Origin: Meghimatium bilineatum
Taxonomy: Eukaryota; Mollusca; Gastropoda; Stylommatophora; Philomycidae
Direction of reading: 5' to 3'
Length of the DNA: 64,000 nucleotides
Assembly: GCA_034231615.1 (NCBI GenBank)
Contig: CM067314.1
Span: forward strand, 10,887,740-10,951,739
Shown here in pieces: positions 56,001 to 58,964 of the stretch. The position numbers and the translations under genes are program-made. Within the stretch, counting starts at the first letter, position 1; the number at the start of each line of letters is the position of its first letter. The notes beneath the pieces were generated by a model. It saw only the letters and a list, made by a program, of their open reading frames with translations. It was not told the origin of the DNA and made no database searches.

Positions 56001-57424
56001 GTTATACGGTTAATTAAAAAAACACAATTTTTTTGGAGTTTCTTTTATAAAAGATATTCGCTGATTGGACATCATTCACACTCGAAGAAGGTCATCAATT
56101 TCTTGTGGTTACCAGAGTTTTTTCTCACCTCATTATGAAAGAGGTCAAAGTCAAAACAATGTTTGTGACAATCACATGTGACAGGTTCATGAGAATTCCA
56201 TGAAACTTACTGAACACAAATCTCTCTGACCATATTATTGAAGGCCTATAAAAGATTTACGGTCCTCGAATAAATTCAGTTGAAAATTCAATGCCCAAGT
56301 ATGGCTCATCTCACTACAGAACAATGATACATCATCATTGGATGCTTATAGGCTGGACAATCACAGTCTAGTGGCCAAACAATTTAATATGGTTAGAAGC
56401 ACCATTAGTCGTCTTTGGATGTGATTTCAACAAACTGGCTCAATGGCAGACCAACCGCACAGTGGAAGACCCAGAGTTACAACTCCTGCCGAAGACCGCT
56501 TCATACGGCCGCACCACCTCAGGAATCAATTTGCACATGCGTCCTCCACAGTCTAGTCAATGCCAGCAGCTCGTCAAATTTCGGATCAAATGGTCAGGAA
56601 ACTGGCTGCACAGCACAGGTATTTGGGCTAGAAGACCTTACATTGATCCTGTTCTTACAGACCGGCATCATTAATGAACGGTAATGACTGGAGACAGATT
56701 TGGTTTAGTTTAAGTCAAGTTTCTGCATGCCAAGGTAGAAACAATCATTTTGTAAAATATAATTTTGGTACACATTTGAAATAATGTTGCATTTATTTTC
56801 TGAGCTGTATATATACTTCCACTGCATATCTCTCGAAGCAGGACTAAAGTCTTACTAGATTTCTAACAGGATTCTCTTAGCAGAGAATGGAAATGCGCTG
56901 TCTGCGTTTTATTTGTGCCAATGACCAGACACATTCGTCCTGTACAGAGAATAGTTTTATACAAAAATAATAGTCTTATTTTAATCCAGATTATGGTCTA
57001 CAGCTGAGTTCAATAAACGATAACAACTATGCTAATGTAATATTGTTACTGTTAACTAATATAACTAAAAAAATAGGAAAACTAATGTGAAAGAAATACA
57101 AAACAAAGGGACAAGGATTTTTTCTACATTACAGTCCAGTAGGGACCTTTATCAAGAAACAAATACAAACCAGAAATAAACACACAAAATTGTTAAATTA
57201 TCATTGTAAAGAGATGGTCTCACTACTTCAACTCCCTACATTAGAAAAGAGAAAAATGATGTATCCATGTTTAGTTACGGCAACATTGGTGTGTGCATGA
57301 ACTTACACAATATCTACTGACAGTTTGATTATTTATACTGTTCAATAAATATTTCTGTTTCAGGCCTAACCATGATGAGATCCTGTTTGGTAAAGATACA
57401 GGGATTCCAATGGATGTCACATGA
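13905..57424 (+). CDS. EPC: Enhancer of polycomb homolog, whole coding span (15 exons)
   Basis: The 15 exons listed below join in frame to 2571 nt, giving 856 residues and a stop. Residues 1-51 carry the strongly conserved start MSKVSFRARALDASKP and PQMPTGMEKEEE. Exons 2-7 (52-270) form the rest of the N-terminal EPL1/EPcA region, including YDMDSDDD, FEEMMDRLEKG, EAKLLLKEDD and DPYVAFRRRTEK-like NPYVAFRRRTEKMQTRK. Exons 10-11 encode NDPDGMFAFKRR and YARRRIGRGGR. The C-terminal EPC domain is serine/threonine-rich and ends MDVT, compared with MEVT in vertebrate EPC. EPC1/EPC2 and yeast Epl1 are subunits of the NuA4/TIP60 histone acetyltransferase, where the N-terminal region holds the catalytic subunit and contacts the nucleosome; this gene should act there in the nucleus. 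EPC1 versus EPC2 cannot be decided, and an invertebrate is likely to have one gene. Introns are GT-AG throughout. Confidence 0.95.
14097..14108 (-). promoter_or_regulatory. YY1/Pho-type motif in EPC intron 1
   Basis: gccgccatattg, read on the minus strand as caatatggcggc, is a full YY1 consensus. It lies 40 bp after the exon 1 donor, a place where YY1 downstream-promoter sites are often found. The role is inferred from the motif. Confidence 0.5.
14160..15110. other. AT-rich part of EPC intron 1
   Basis: Very AT-rich, with short TA-rich palindromes around 14580-14670. I find no exon, LINE or SINE here. Confidence 0.6.
15170..15690 (-). pseudogene. Non-LTR retrotransposon relic, minus strand
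   Basis: Two overlapping minus-strand frames: one with ALYKTIIIPSLCYQCQTWTM and EMTCLRRILG, the next with LRDRIRNDIRHIIKT, HIKRQQIKWFLHASRLPTDS and NGYKARDRPCKRRI. This is the RT thumb-to-C-terminus region of the same LINE family as 31690-32095. It has a frameshift and lies head to head with the next LINE. Confidence 0.8.
15752..15901 (-). mobile_element. SINE family B inside the LINE RT
   Basis: Begins ttcttcttcagcattcattc and ends near tccgtcttcggcgg. It is flanked by tggatgttgctt (15740-15751) and tggatggtgctt (15902-15913), a 12-bp duplication with one difference. Removing it rejoins MFSAML to the following RT sequence. Confidence 0.88.
16425..16530 (-). mobile_element. SINE family A fragment
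   Basis: Reads gtagccttttgtgacttgca and tgatattcattgct, the reverse of the family A head. It continues into aacttaattatgatatttag, which also follows the family A fragment at 21135-21245, so that extension belongs to the repeat. Confidence 0.6.
17000..18280. other. EPC intron 1, unassigned sequence
   Basis: AT-rich; no exon with a matching phase, no recognised repeat except short A/T runs. Confidence 0.5.
18285..19130. repeat. 26-bp minisatellite, about 32 copies
   Basis: The unit is close to gctgaaagttaaaagtgtat followed by tagtat. Variants include a TA insertion (gtatatt), gtatgct versus gtgtgct, and single gga and gca changes. It lies in EPC intron 1. No repeated spacer pattern is present, so it is not a CRISPR-like array. 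Confidence 0.97.
19270..19560 (-). pseudogene. LINE RNase H C-terminal fragment
   Basis: On the minus strand it reads ADTVIALSESARSEDFGMNE and HESISRMRELGAKMGMTHRE. It matches 60410-60720 and the C-terminal end of 11985-13215. Confidence 0.7.
19900..21135 (+). pseudogene. LINE RNase H domain and 3' end, one frameshift
   Basis: Frame 1 has WVRVYTDGSAQNAV and NNYDAEIQAISVAAK (first Asp and Glu of RNase H). A run of 8 A at 20500-20507 then breaks the frame by one base. Frame 2 resumes with VVFLTDARSVLQAL (Asp), WIPSHCGIPGNEKADQLAKE (last Asp), and a C-terminal CxC-H-C region, MCTCGQAAQSAKHILQECS. All four catalytic acids are present. The protein ends KETELQI at 21101, and the element ends gaacgaaagaagaagaag. 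Frame 1 resembles the RNase H of I-like LINEs. Only one visible lesion suggests a relatively young copy, though the RT part is missing. Confidence 0.85.
21135..21245 (-). mobile_element. SINE family A fragment
   Basis: The blocks ttccttagttgcttcttgtg, catggcaggtgaaagtgtta and ctattctttgctt are the reversed family A head, followed by the acttaattatgatatttag extension shared with 16425-16530. Confidence 0.6.
21504..21660 (+). CDS. EPC: EPC coding exon 2
   Basis: Encodes residues 52-103 plus one base: EHHLQRALSAQQVYG, then LVIPIPEVHDISKRFHVLYP and LSKQYIHVQ. The acceptor is ccaaaacag and the donor gtgagt. The start is nearly identical to vertebrate EPC1 (EHHLQRAISAQQVYG), while the end lacks the vertebrate AESNIAYYE wording. 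Confidence 0.95.
21700..21955 (+). pseudogene. LINE C-terminal relic
   Basis: Reads GYKARGRPRKRWIENGMDIL and HSTAETTHLTLESKLELK. It is almost the same peptide as the minus-strand copy at 31690-32095, with stops upstream. Confidence 0.78.
22000..22380. other. EPC intron 2, unassigned sequence
   Basis: I see no exon or recognised repeat. Confidence 0.4.
22385..22535 (+). mobile_element. SINE family B, degraded copy
   Basis: The blocks acgcgcatttc-like cagcgcatttcatttctctg, ctacttgaaatcagtaggac and gaaaatgaacgctgaa fit family B. Confidence 0.65.
22536..23687. other. EPC intron 2, unassigned sequence
   Basis: Apart from a possible tRNA-like SINE scrap around 23095-23150 (gttgatggttcaattctcac, B-box-like), nothing can be assigned. 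Confidence 0.4.
23696..23901. mobile_element. hAT-type MITE with 8-bp target duplication
   Basis: A 206-bp element starting cagtgttttccaac and ending, on the reverse strand, caatgtctcccaatg. It is flanked by atctaagc at 23688-23695 and 23902-23909. An 8-bp duplication and cagtg-type termini are characteristic of the hAT superfamily. It has no transposase and contains a run of about 16 C in its middle. Confidence 0.8.
24417..24562 (+). CDS. EPC: EPC coding exon 3
   Basis: Encodes residues 104-152: IPDYDMDSDDDMWLNQQKKK and PLKFEEMMDRLEKGCGQQ. The acceptor is ttcatgcag and the donor gtatac. The acidic PDYDxDSxDE block and FEEMxDRLEKG are conserved across EPC proteins. Confidence 0.96.
24735..24900 (+). 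pseudogene. LINE RT connection fragment
   Basis: The plus strand reads VINYGLGLLTLSDL and then AMRIVLECNKDH, matching the minus-strand LINE segment at 13020-13205. Confidence 0.6.
25100..26230. other. EPC intron 3, dispersed repeat scraps
   Basis: About 25400-25480 (gcattcccataagtgctctg) resembles 59490-59520. About 25700-25800 (catgtcatctactaagg, gtgagacccacagacgc) resembles 39415-39475. No coding exon is seen. Confidence 0.5.
26232..26465 (+). mobile_element. SINE family A, degraded copy
   Basis: The blocks ggggcaaaagaataacaat, ccatgcttgttatgagatgc, aaaggcgcagatattc and caatgcattccattctatgg are in family A order. Confidence 0.7.
26705..26795 (+). mobile_element. tRNA-like SINE scrap
   Basis: The order gcagtagcccagttgatag and gccaggttcaaaacc resembles a tRNA-derived head with B-box-like ggttcaaaacc. 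Assignment is weak. Confidence 0.35.
27061..27156 (+). CDS. EPC: EPC coding exon 4
   Basis: Encodes residues 153-184: MVTLPEAKLLLKEDDDLIIA and VYNYWLSKRLKM. The acceptor is attcctgtag and the donor gtcagt. Vertebrate EPC reads SLQEAKLLLKEDDELI at this place. Confidence 0.95.
27157..28190. other. EPC intron 4, unassigned sequence
   Basis: AT-rich with several frames on both strands that match nothing I recognise. I regard them as chance. Confidence 0.45.
28195..28350 (+). pseudogene. LINE post-RT fragment
   Basis: Across frames it reads KDIEKN-type wording equivalent to ILRKTDQDLVDTQIKERKWK and WIGHTLRK, a known LINE post-RT block. Shorter copies of the aagatctggtggacacccag block recur at 30300-30370 and 30830-30870. 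Confidence 0.65.
28757..29030 (+). mobile_element. SINE family A, nearly full-length copy
   Basis: Starts ccccgtgtgttcctgggacc, contains gcgactaagggagtt and tgctgaagtcggatgtgtca, and ends near gaacgaactcagaag-like sequence. It lies just upstream of EPC exon 5, in intron 4. Confidence 0.8.
29076..29183 (+). CDS. EPC: EPC coding exon 5
   Basis: Encodes residues 185-220: QRPLIVTVKTERRDGTTSNN and PYVAFRRRTEKMQTRK. The acceptor is ctgtttccag and the donor gtaaat. Human EPC1 has KQEKRDGSSTNDPYVAFRRR here. Confidence 0.97.
29585..29715 (+). repeat. Dispersed repeat, copy 1
   Basis: Shares aagaaacaaatacaaac, the rolling phrase ggtccaacaaggacgtttat, and agagatgtctcac-like end with 57050-57215. The family is unknown; the pattern (atcaagaaacaaatacaaac after a pair of short inverted words) could be the end of another retroelement. 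Confidence 0.6.
29808..29915 (-). mobile_element. SINE family B, truncated
   Basis: Reads ttcagcattcattctcaagc, ccactggatctctc and agtttccagcaggata. The head half is missing. Confidence 0.7.
30000..30260 (+). pseudogene. LINE RNase H C-terminal fragment
   Basis: The frame reads RLRISHTDECPCASGTQT and PKHILQDHQIYKEQ-like pieces: a cysteine/histidine block like MCTCGQAAQSAKHILQE at 20930-20990. A related scrap lies at 41780-41990. Confidence 0.6.
30415..30770 (+). mobile_element. SINE family A, degraded, with internal insert
   Basis: Contains aaagggagcaaagaatagcg, ggcgatggggttggctgttc, then an unrelated stretch, then gccatgctgaggtcagatgt and ccgaaaggtgtggatatt. Confidence 0.65.
31190..31257 (+). 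CDS. EPC: EPC coding exon 6
   Basis: Encodes residues 221-242 plus two bases: NRKNDEVSYEKMLKLHRDLQ. The acceptor is ctgttacag and the donor gtaagt, with the exon ending in phase 2. It is almost identical to vertebrate NRKNDEASYEKMLKLRRDL. Confidence 0.96.
31500..31690 (+). pseudogene. LINE RNase H C-terminal fragment
   Basis: Reads LAKEGAADDQPDVSITYTQE, the same family as LAKEGAAEDQPDIPITY in the LINE at 19900-21135. It runs directly into an opposite-strand LINE fragment. Confidence 0.78.
31690..32095 (-). pseudogene. LINE C-terminal relic, best-preserved copy of this family
   Basis: On the minus strand it reads MKCLRKAAGVTRLDRLQNEY, IEREQIKWFGHIMRMHHEKL and GYKARGRPRKRWIENVRDIL. It covers about 120 residues of the post-RT region with no stop. 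Other copies occur at 8165-8640, 9950-10250 and 21700-21955. Confidence 0.85.
32100..32865. other. EPC intron 6, unassigned sequence
   Basis: No exon or known repeat could be assigned. Confidence 0.4.
32870..33025 (-). mobile_element. SINE family B copy
   Basis: Reads ttcagcattcattctcaaac, ggatctctcttatagtagga and atttccagcagaatatagtc, ending near acatccatctttggtgg. The flanks share only about 8 bases (atagtata). Confidence 0.78.
33420..33570 (+). mobile_element. SINE family A, degraded fragment
   Basis: Contains catgctcaggtcagatatat, catgcttcaaacgatggcat and ctcctgactaccatcctgc, in family A order. Confidence 0.5.
34187..34336 (-). mobile_element. SINE family B with target duplication
   Basis: Flanked by gatttaattt at 34177-34186 and 34337-34346. 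It contains the full series cttcagcgttcattctcaaa, tagcaggacaatggtcctat, and tgtcgccgttttatttgc. Confidence 0.88.
34460..34540 (+). CDS. EPC: EPC coding exon 7
   Basis: Completes residue 243 and encodes up to two bases of residue 270: TLLELLKRREKSKKELLQLT, then IEVAEKR. The acceptor is tatccacag and the donor gttagt. Vertebrate EPC reads EMIKRREKSKRELLHLTLEI. Confidence 0.95.
34735..34850. repeat. Two-copy tandem repeat in EPC intron 7
   Basis: The phrase ttctgcattcaggattc, followed by tttggtcttgctaga, occurs twice about 65 bp apart. The second copy ends in gatacattc, the reverse complement of gaatgtatc between them. Confidence 0.8.
35602..35728 (+). CDS. EPC: EPC coding exon 8
   Basis: Encodes residues 270-312: NEMEDFSGAALAQAEEEREK and NPTFVPPFALNGHGEWAQTC. 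The acceptor is tcttgcttcag and the donor gtaggt. The phase (2 to 0) fits its neighbours. This part is not strongly conserved with vertebrates, so assignment rests on phase, splice sites and open frame. Confidence 0.85.
35767..35924 (-). mobile_element. SINE family B with target duplication
   Basis: Flanked by acatgtataat at 35756-35766 and 35925-35935. It inserted only 38 bp downstream of EPC exon 8. Confidence 0.85.
35975..36140 (+). mobile_element. SINE family B copy
   Basis: Contains cactgaagttggatgtggtg, ctacatcctgctggaaatct and gagggtgaatgctgaagaa. It lies 40 bp from a family B copy of opposite orientation. Confidence 0.78.
36145..36775. other. EPC intron 8, unassigned sequence
   Basis: Nothing recognisable; frames here match no family I know. 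Confidence 0.4.
36778..36905 (-). mobile_element. SINE family A fragment
   Basis: Reads ttcttcttctgcactcaatt, gtgtaatctggagaacagaa, tgtgtcatggtttacagctt and gcgatatctttgcc, the reversed tail half of family A. Confidence 0.72.
37226..37325. repeat. 28-bp tandem repeat, about three copies
   Basis: The unit is close to ctaactacaactttgaaact followed by aaacttcc. It lies in EPC intron 8. Confidence 0.85.
37330..37955. other. EPC intron 8, unassigned sequence
   Basis: No exon or recognised repeat. Confidence 0.4.
37960..38095 (+). mobile_element. SINE family A fragment
   Basis: Reads actgaaatcagatgtgctag, gccaaaaggtgtaaatattg and gagaatgaaaacaagcaagc, a degraded tail half. Confidence 0.6.
38654..38827 (+). 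CDS. EPC: EPC coding exon 9
   Basis: Encodes residues 313-370: EELELSPIRKKRRYIKRKHA, a glutamine-rich middle (HQFQQQHQQ) and an acidic end, DVDVDSSDDDALSA. The acceptor is ttttttgttag and the donor gtaaga. The basic block followed by glutamines and acid residues agrees in character with the KRKYEKKPK to SSDEE part of vertebrate EPC. Confidence 0.9.
38893..39172. repeat. 31-bp minisatellite, about nine copies
   Basis: The unit is close to aaagttcctctatagagcat followed by acatttataac. The edges (tagaatccctctatagtgca and aaaatccccaattatattta) also occur around a non-expanded, reversed copy at 61118-61203, so the array grew inside a dispersed element. Confidence 0.95.
39239..39480 (+). repeat. 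Dispersed repeat fragments
   Basis: 39239-39390 matches the reverse complement of 7975-8110. 39415-39475 (catgtcatctactaggg, gtgagacccacaaacgcacc) matches 25720-25800. The families are unnamed. Confidence 0.6.
39545..40110 (-). pseudogene. Non-LTR retrotransposon post-RT relic
   Basis: On the minus strand it reads MRLFNSCVIPVLSCGCESWK, NKCLRRITNTHWSEFKSNDK, IRKRRWSYIGHALCANRIHH and TGKRARGRQKETQKNNT, then, in the next frame, TILRESKTTNIHTIQELHRI. It is a typical LINE thumb and post-RT block with one frameshift. It is related to 11290-11700. Confidence 0.82.
40615..40805 (+). mobile_element. SINE family A, degraded copy
   Basis: Contains ggagcaaagaataataacac, tgcagatatcgtagctaagc and tgtaaaccatgacaatacat, ending ttaagaacacacacacagaa. 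Confidence 0.65.
40875..41095 (-). pseudogene. LINE reverse transcriptase motif A fragment
   Basis: The minus strand reads TTPNKAFDCVQHQKLLEYHE, which matches the LINE pattern DYxKAFDCVxHxKL around RT motif A with the catalytic Asp of the leading DY lost or shifted. The upstream and downstream RT parts are absent. Confidence 0.55.
41100..42130. other. EPC intron 9, mostly unassigned
   Basis: About 41780-41990 carries pieces like NECPFRSRTF that recall the LINE RNase H C-terminal block at 30000-30200. The rest is unassigned. Confidence 0.4.
42135..42221 (+). CDS. EPC: EPC coding exon 10
   Basis: Encodes residues 371-399: TLSQSDHEDDNDPDGMFAFK and RRNNCYYHQ. The donor is gtgagt. The acceptor is either ctctatcaaag (used here) or ttgtcacag 12 bp later; both keep phase 0. 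Vertebrate EPC reads EAEEDNDPDGPFAFRRKAGC, so identity is clear. Confidence 0.93.
42975..43192. repeat. 24-bp minisatellite, nine copies
   Basis: The unit is close to acctacgagcctcatgcagg followed by tctc. As 24 is a multiple of three, it appears as a repeated LTYEPHSG-like peptide, but it lies inside EPC intron 10 and I do not call it coding. Confidence 0.95.
43503..43865. repeat. About 30-bp degenerate minisatellite
   Basis: About eleven units around aatagtgtcctttatagga followed by a GA-rich stretch (tagagagagcaaaa) of varying length. It ends about 50 bp before the acceptor of EPC exon 11. Confidence 0.92.
43917..44059 (+). CDS. EPC: EPC coding exon 11
   Basis: Encodes residues 400-446 plus two bases: PVYCGLGNLPWNTNEESRTK, CFSLTSLPTGQMGYARRR and IGRGGR. 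The acceptor is tttatttgcag and the donor gtaatc. Vertebrate EPC reads CLTTLTVPQRCIGFARRRVG followed by RGGR. Confidence 0.96.
44113..44248 (-). mobile_element. SINE family B, truncated tail
   Basis: Reads tttctcaaactcccacagga, tagcaggacaatggtccgac and ends acacatccaacttcagcgtg. It lies 54 bp after EPC exon 11. Confidence 0.75.
44700..44959 (-). mobile_element. SINE family A, full-length copy
   Basis: The whole family A order in reverse: ttcttctgcgttcgttctca, tcatggtttacagcattgat, cctttcggcctgacacatct, ggatgggacatccaactcca and ctttagggccggcaacacac. Together with 827-1103 it defines the family length of about 260-280 bp. Confidence 0.88.
45000..45135 (-). mobile_element. SINE family A fragment
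   Basis: Reads acatccaactccagcatgac and ccgtatgacttgcatggtag, followed by tcacacagtgttcg. It is a degraded head half. Confidence 0.6.
45280..45400 (+). mobile_element. tRNA-like SINE scrap
   Basis: Reads gtggtgagctgcagatagca, then ctgggttcaaatctcgccgc: B-box-like ggttcaaatct after a weak A box. The family is unknown. Confidence 0.4.
45619..45738 (+). CDS. EPC: EPC coding exon 12
   Basis: Completes the arginine of GRGGR and encodes VIFDRGIMPWDKSVDQLNHN and YSDYIIYVRDKKM. The acceptor is ttgattgaacag and the donor gtaagt. Human EPC1 continues GGRVLLDRAHSDYDSV here. Confidence 0.93.
45889..46212. repeat. 30-bp minisatellite, about eleven copies
   Basis: The unit is close to gacaaagtcactaacactga followed by tgtatggcag, in EPC intron 12. 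It is open on both strands because 30 is a multiple of three; the two frames seen are KSLTLMYGRT and YISVSDFVLP repeats. Confidence 0.97.
46745..46930 (+). mobile_element. SINE family A, degraded copy
   Basis: Contains cgtgtgttgctgagattcga, aatggagcaaagaatagtac, gtggctatggaggtttgg and tgctgtgctcaagttggtgt. Confidence 0.55.
47091..47845 (+). CDS. EPC: EPC coding exon 13 (largest)
   Basis: Encodes about residues 487-738. Early on it has ACYQPRSKLEG, like the FRPR/FQPR site of vertebrate EPC. Then comes SFQSHQEQLLDMQREQQKKL, the equivalent of the vertebrate YQQHQQQLALMQKQQLAQ helix, then FTLDSAGAEFAVQALV, matching KTLDSASAQFAASALV. The rest is serine/threonine-rich. The acceptor is tttactctcag and the donor gtaagc. 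It begins the EPC C-terminal domain. Confidence 0.94.
47953..48115 (+). mobile_element. SINE family B with target duplication
   Basis: Flanked by agttcactcatt at 47941-47952 and 48116-48127. It contains ctgaagtcagatgtgttgt, aaatggcgacacaacacatt, and ends aaacgctgaagaagaagaat. Confidence 0.88.
48130..49490. other. EPC intron 13, unassigned with short internal repeats
   Basis: The phrase acctttcacatgtgaaaaat, followed by cacatttactggg, recurs around 48640, 49010, 49250 and 49300, marking a loose repeat. I see no exon. Confidence 0.5.
49495..49600. repeat. Two-copy 50-bp tandem repeat
   Basis: The phrase ctgcactcctggcaggatgt, followed by gataatcctaggataca, is present twice in a row. Confidence 0.85.
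49882..50199. repeat. 49-bp minisatellite, six to seven copies
   Basis: The unit is close to ttccatgttggaaagtttgg, then gtattctgtgatttgtttca and cactttcta. It lies in EPC intron 13. The last copy is diverged. Confidence 0.95.
50220..50280 (+). mobile_element. tRNA-like SINE scrap
   Basis: Reads gctgggtagccaacctgagc and gcgttcaaatccagc, with A- and B-box-like words at plausible spacing. Confidence 0.35.
50535..50690 (+). mobile_element. SINE family B copy
   Basis: Contains gctggcgacatgtgtcgggc, gcgcaaataaactggcgaca, ggaaatctagtagggccatt and aatgaatgctaaagaagaag. No clear target duplication. Confidence 0.82.
50700..51790. other. EPC intron 13, unassigned sequence
   Basis: No exon or recognised repeat. 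Confidence 0.4.
51795..51910 (-). mobile_element. SINE family A fragment
   Basis: Reads gatatctgcacctttcagcc, tgacacatccaacccactca and agttgcctcctgtgacattc, in reversed family A order. Confidence 0.7.
52029..52323 (+). CDS. EPC: EPC coding exon 14
   Basis: Encodes about residues 739-836: VRPSGLSSTSLQLNLPANSS, then serine/threonine/proline-rich sequence with TPAVTTSTTAVTALQLQTSL, ending SISNFEII and two bases of an arginine. The acceptor is ctctctttcag and the donor gtattg. It fits the low-complexity EPC C-terminal region, and the phases (1 in, 2 out) fit both neighbours. Confidence 0.9.
52387..53315. repeat. 31-bp minisatellite, about 28 copies, length variants
   Basis: The unit is close to ctataagtcactgttctgtg followed by tattccaatgt. 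28-bp variants (acgtcacttctg) alternate with 31-bp units in the first third, and 35-bp variants (ctataaatctctcactg) take over in the last third, so the array is patterned by stages of expansion. It begins about 60 bp after EPC exon 14. Confidence 0.96.
53330..53925. other. EPC intron 14, unassigned sequence
   Basis: Contains a two-copy phrase, aaaatggcatgtctctccaa (53615 and 53640). No exon is seen. Confidence 0.45.
53930..54035 (-). mobile_element. SINE family B, strongly degraded
   Basis: Pieces such as tctgaaactcctggatcgct, cttgcaagagcacat and cctatccatctgactttggc follow family B order. Confidence 0.4.
54266..54585 (+). mobile_element. SINE family B expanded by an internal tandem repeat
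   Basis: The head (ggcgaaagcttatgtgtctg, aataaaatggaaacatggca) and tail (gtttgagaacaaacgc) are family B. Between them, a 38-bp piece starting gaacatcctgctacaagaga is repeated six times (54334-54561). The repeat junction joins the word gagaac of the tail to aacatcctgc of the middle. Confidence 0.88.
54629..54868 (+). mobile_element. SINE family A copy
   Basis: Contains ggagcaatgaatagcaacac, gtccatgcatgtcatgggag, atagtcggatgtgtcaggcc and aatttgcaggagtttgagaa. Confidence 0.8.
54976..55983. repeat. 36-bp minisatellite, 28 copies, open on both strands
   Basis: The unit is close to ttccactgatgtcatcttct followed by cgtgtttagttccagt. Variant words are cgtgttt, cctgctt and ttgtgttt. It reads as repeated VPVSTDVIFSCL on the plus strand and MTSVETGTKHKK on the minus strand. 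One unit near 55495 has lost two bases, which breaks both frames, so the open frames are probably not maintained. It lies in EPC intron 14. Confidence 0.96.
56285..56680 (+). pseudogene. Tc1-like transposase N-terminal relic
   Basis: Split over frames, it reads MAHLTTEQ, then VAKQFNMVRSTISRLWM, then FQQTGSMADQPHSGRPRVTT, PAEDRFIRPHHLRNQF and ISDQMVRK. This is the paired-type helix-turn-helix DNA-binding region of Tc1/mariner transposases, with the GRPR hook between the two helices. Stops occur early, and the catalytic DDE part is missing apart from a short RPYIDPVLTDRHH-like end. It is inactive. Confidence 0.85.
56823..56945 (-). mobile_element. SINE family B, degraded
   Basis: Reads ctctcgaagcaggactaaag, cttactagatttctaacagg, gaatggaaatgcgctgtctg and acacattcgtcctgtac. 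Confidence 0.65.
57050..57215 (+). repeat. Dispersed repeat, copy 2
   Basis: Matches 29585-29715 over its length, including gggacctttatcaagaaaca and agagatggtctcac. It lies in EPC intron 14, close to the last exon. Confidence 0.6.
57364..57424 (+). CDS. EPC: EPC coding exon 15 (terminal)
   Basis: Completes an arginine and encodes PNHDEILFGKDTGIPMDVT, then TGA. The acceptor is ttctgtttcag. The vertebrate proteins end RENHEPERLGLNGIAETTVA then MEVT, so the first residues and the final M-D/E-V-T agree. The short length would be missed without the comparison. Confidence 0.93.
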
Positions 57425-57734
57425 CAGGATCCAATCATATTGATTTCATTGTATTGCTATTGTCTTGTCTGCTAATAACGGTGATATATTGAAAGCAGAA
57501 ACTGCCTCATTGGTCACCGCATATATTATGAAACTGCTGTCATTACATGTTCTTGTGTCAGATAACATAGATAGACCTGACAGTTGTACTGTCGGATTAT
57601 GTTGATCCAAGTCACTGGTGGACAAAATCCATCCAGGCAAGTCAATATTATTGACCATCCAGGATGATTTATACTTACTGTATTCAATGATCCCTCAGCT
57701 GACAAAAAATATCAATGAGGTATGACCGCAGCTT

Positions 57735-57800
57735 ATCACCAGCATACACCGGACAAATCCATATGTACTCTGATCTGTTTCAATAAATCCATTAGCATTT
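57735..57800 (-). mobile_element. LINE 3' end scrap
   Basis: The phrase acaccggacaaatccatatg, followed by tactctgatctg, matches the ends at 11985-12040, 19285-19330 and 60418-60460. Confidence 0.5.
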
Positions 57801-57918
57801 AGTGGCTGGGATTATTGTCAGAATCAATGACAAGAAAGATTACCTTTACATTAGTGCAAGGACGTAAGGGTAATGATCTAGTCGATACACTGGCAAGCAT
57901 AGCCACAGTGTCAATAAA
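57782..57918 (+). other. Candidate EPC polyadenylation signals
   Basis: AATAAA occurs at 57782-57787 and 57913-57918, 358 and 489 bp after the stop codon. Choosing between them, or later ones, is not possible from sequence alone. The first lies in or beside a scrap of the LINE 3' repeat. Confidence 0.3.
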
Positions 57919-58046
57919 TCTCCTGTCATTATATAGACTAAGCAGAGTTGAGAATGTGATTGCTTCCTCCTGTAATCAATACTGAATATTTCAGGAAGTG
58001 ATTGTGCTGAATTTAAAGTTGCACATATCTCCATTTCTCTTTGTTC

Positions 58047-58197
58047 TTCTTCAGCATTCATTCTCAAATTCCCACTGGATCTCTCTTGTAACAGGACAAT
58101 TGTCATACAAGATTTCCAGTTGGATGTAGTCCAGAGAATGGAAATGCGTCGTGTTGCCGTTTTATTTGCGCCAATGGCCCAACCCGTCTTTGGCGGG
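58047..58197 (-). mobile_element. SINE family B with target duplication
   Basis: Flanked by tctctttgttc at 58036-58046 and 58198-58208. It has the complete family B order, ending caacccgtctttggcggg. Confidence 0.88.
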
Positions 58198-58261
58198 TCT
58201 CTTTGTTCAAATAAATTATTAATCAGGGTTATACTATATTATATGCAGAAGAGCTCCATGC

Positions 58262-58450
58262 ATAAATCTTAACACTTTGTTGACCAGCAGTCCAGAGCAT
58301 ACTTATCTCCCATTATCAAGAATGTCTGCCAATTGGTTTTGACATCGACATCTATAAACATCTGTATAAAATCGAACTCACATGAGAAAGCCTTGAAATT
58401 TTCTCTATGTCATAATGTGTGCATTTTATGAATGAATTTGAACGCCCCAG
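58262..58450 (+). repeat. Dispersed repeat D, copy 1
   Basis: Shares gaccagcagtccagagcata, tcgacatctataaacatctg and gaatgaatttgaacgccc with 61370-61570 and with the reverse strand of 61975-62345. The family is unknown. Confidence 0.65.
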
Positions 58451-58756
58451 AGACAATTTAACGACTTGGCATGTTTGACTGTTTATAGCGCGTACCTACT
58501 CTTGGCTTTCCCTTCAGGCCCTGCTGACATAGGCAATTGCTGGCACATATAGGTACCCGCTGCTTTAATTTTTGTTGCGTAGATTTCATGTTTTTTTCTC
58601 AATACTAGTTAATGGGTCACCTGACATACACTAACCTATGCTCTGGATGCCCATGGGACCATAGTAAAATATAAGGTAAATACTAAAGTCACTCAGCAAA
58701 CATCTGTTAGAAGATAATGGAAATATTACACTGAGACTAGAATCATTTGAAATCAG

Positions 58757-58958
58757 AAGAGGCACATGCAAGAACAGATAATATAGTGTAGGCAGCAGGG
58801 ATAAACTTGCAAGAACAGATAATATAGTGTAGGCAGCAGGGATAAACTTGCAAGAACAGATAATATAGTGTAGACAGCAGGAATAAACTTGCAAGAACAG
58901 ATAATATAGTGTAGGCAGCAGGGATAACCTGCAAAAACATAATATAGTGTAGTATATG
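58757..58958. repeat. 41-bp minisatellite, five copies
   Basis: The unit is close to tgcaagaacagataatatag, then tgtaggcagcagggataaac and t. It lies downstream of EPC. Confidence 0.95.
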
Positions 58959-58964
58959 CAGAAA

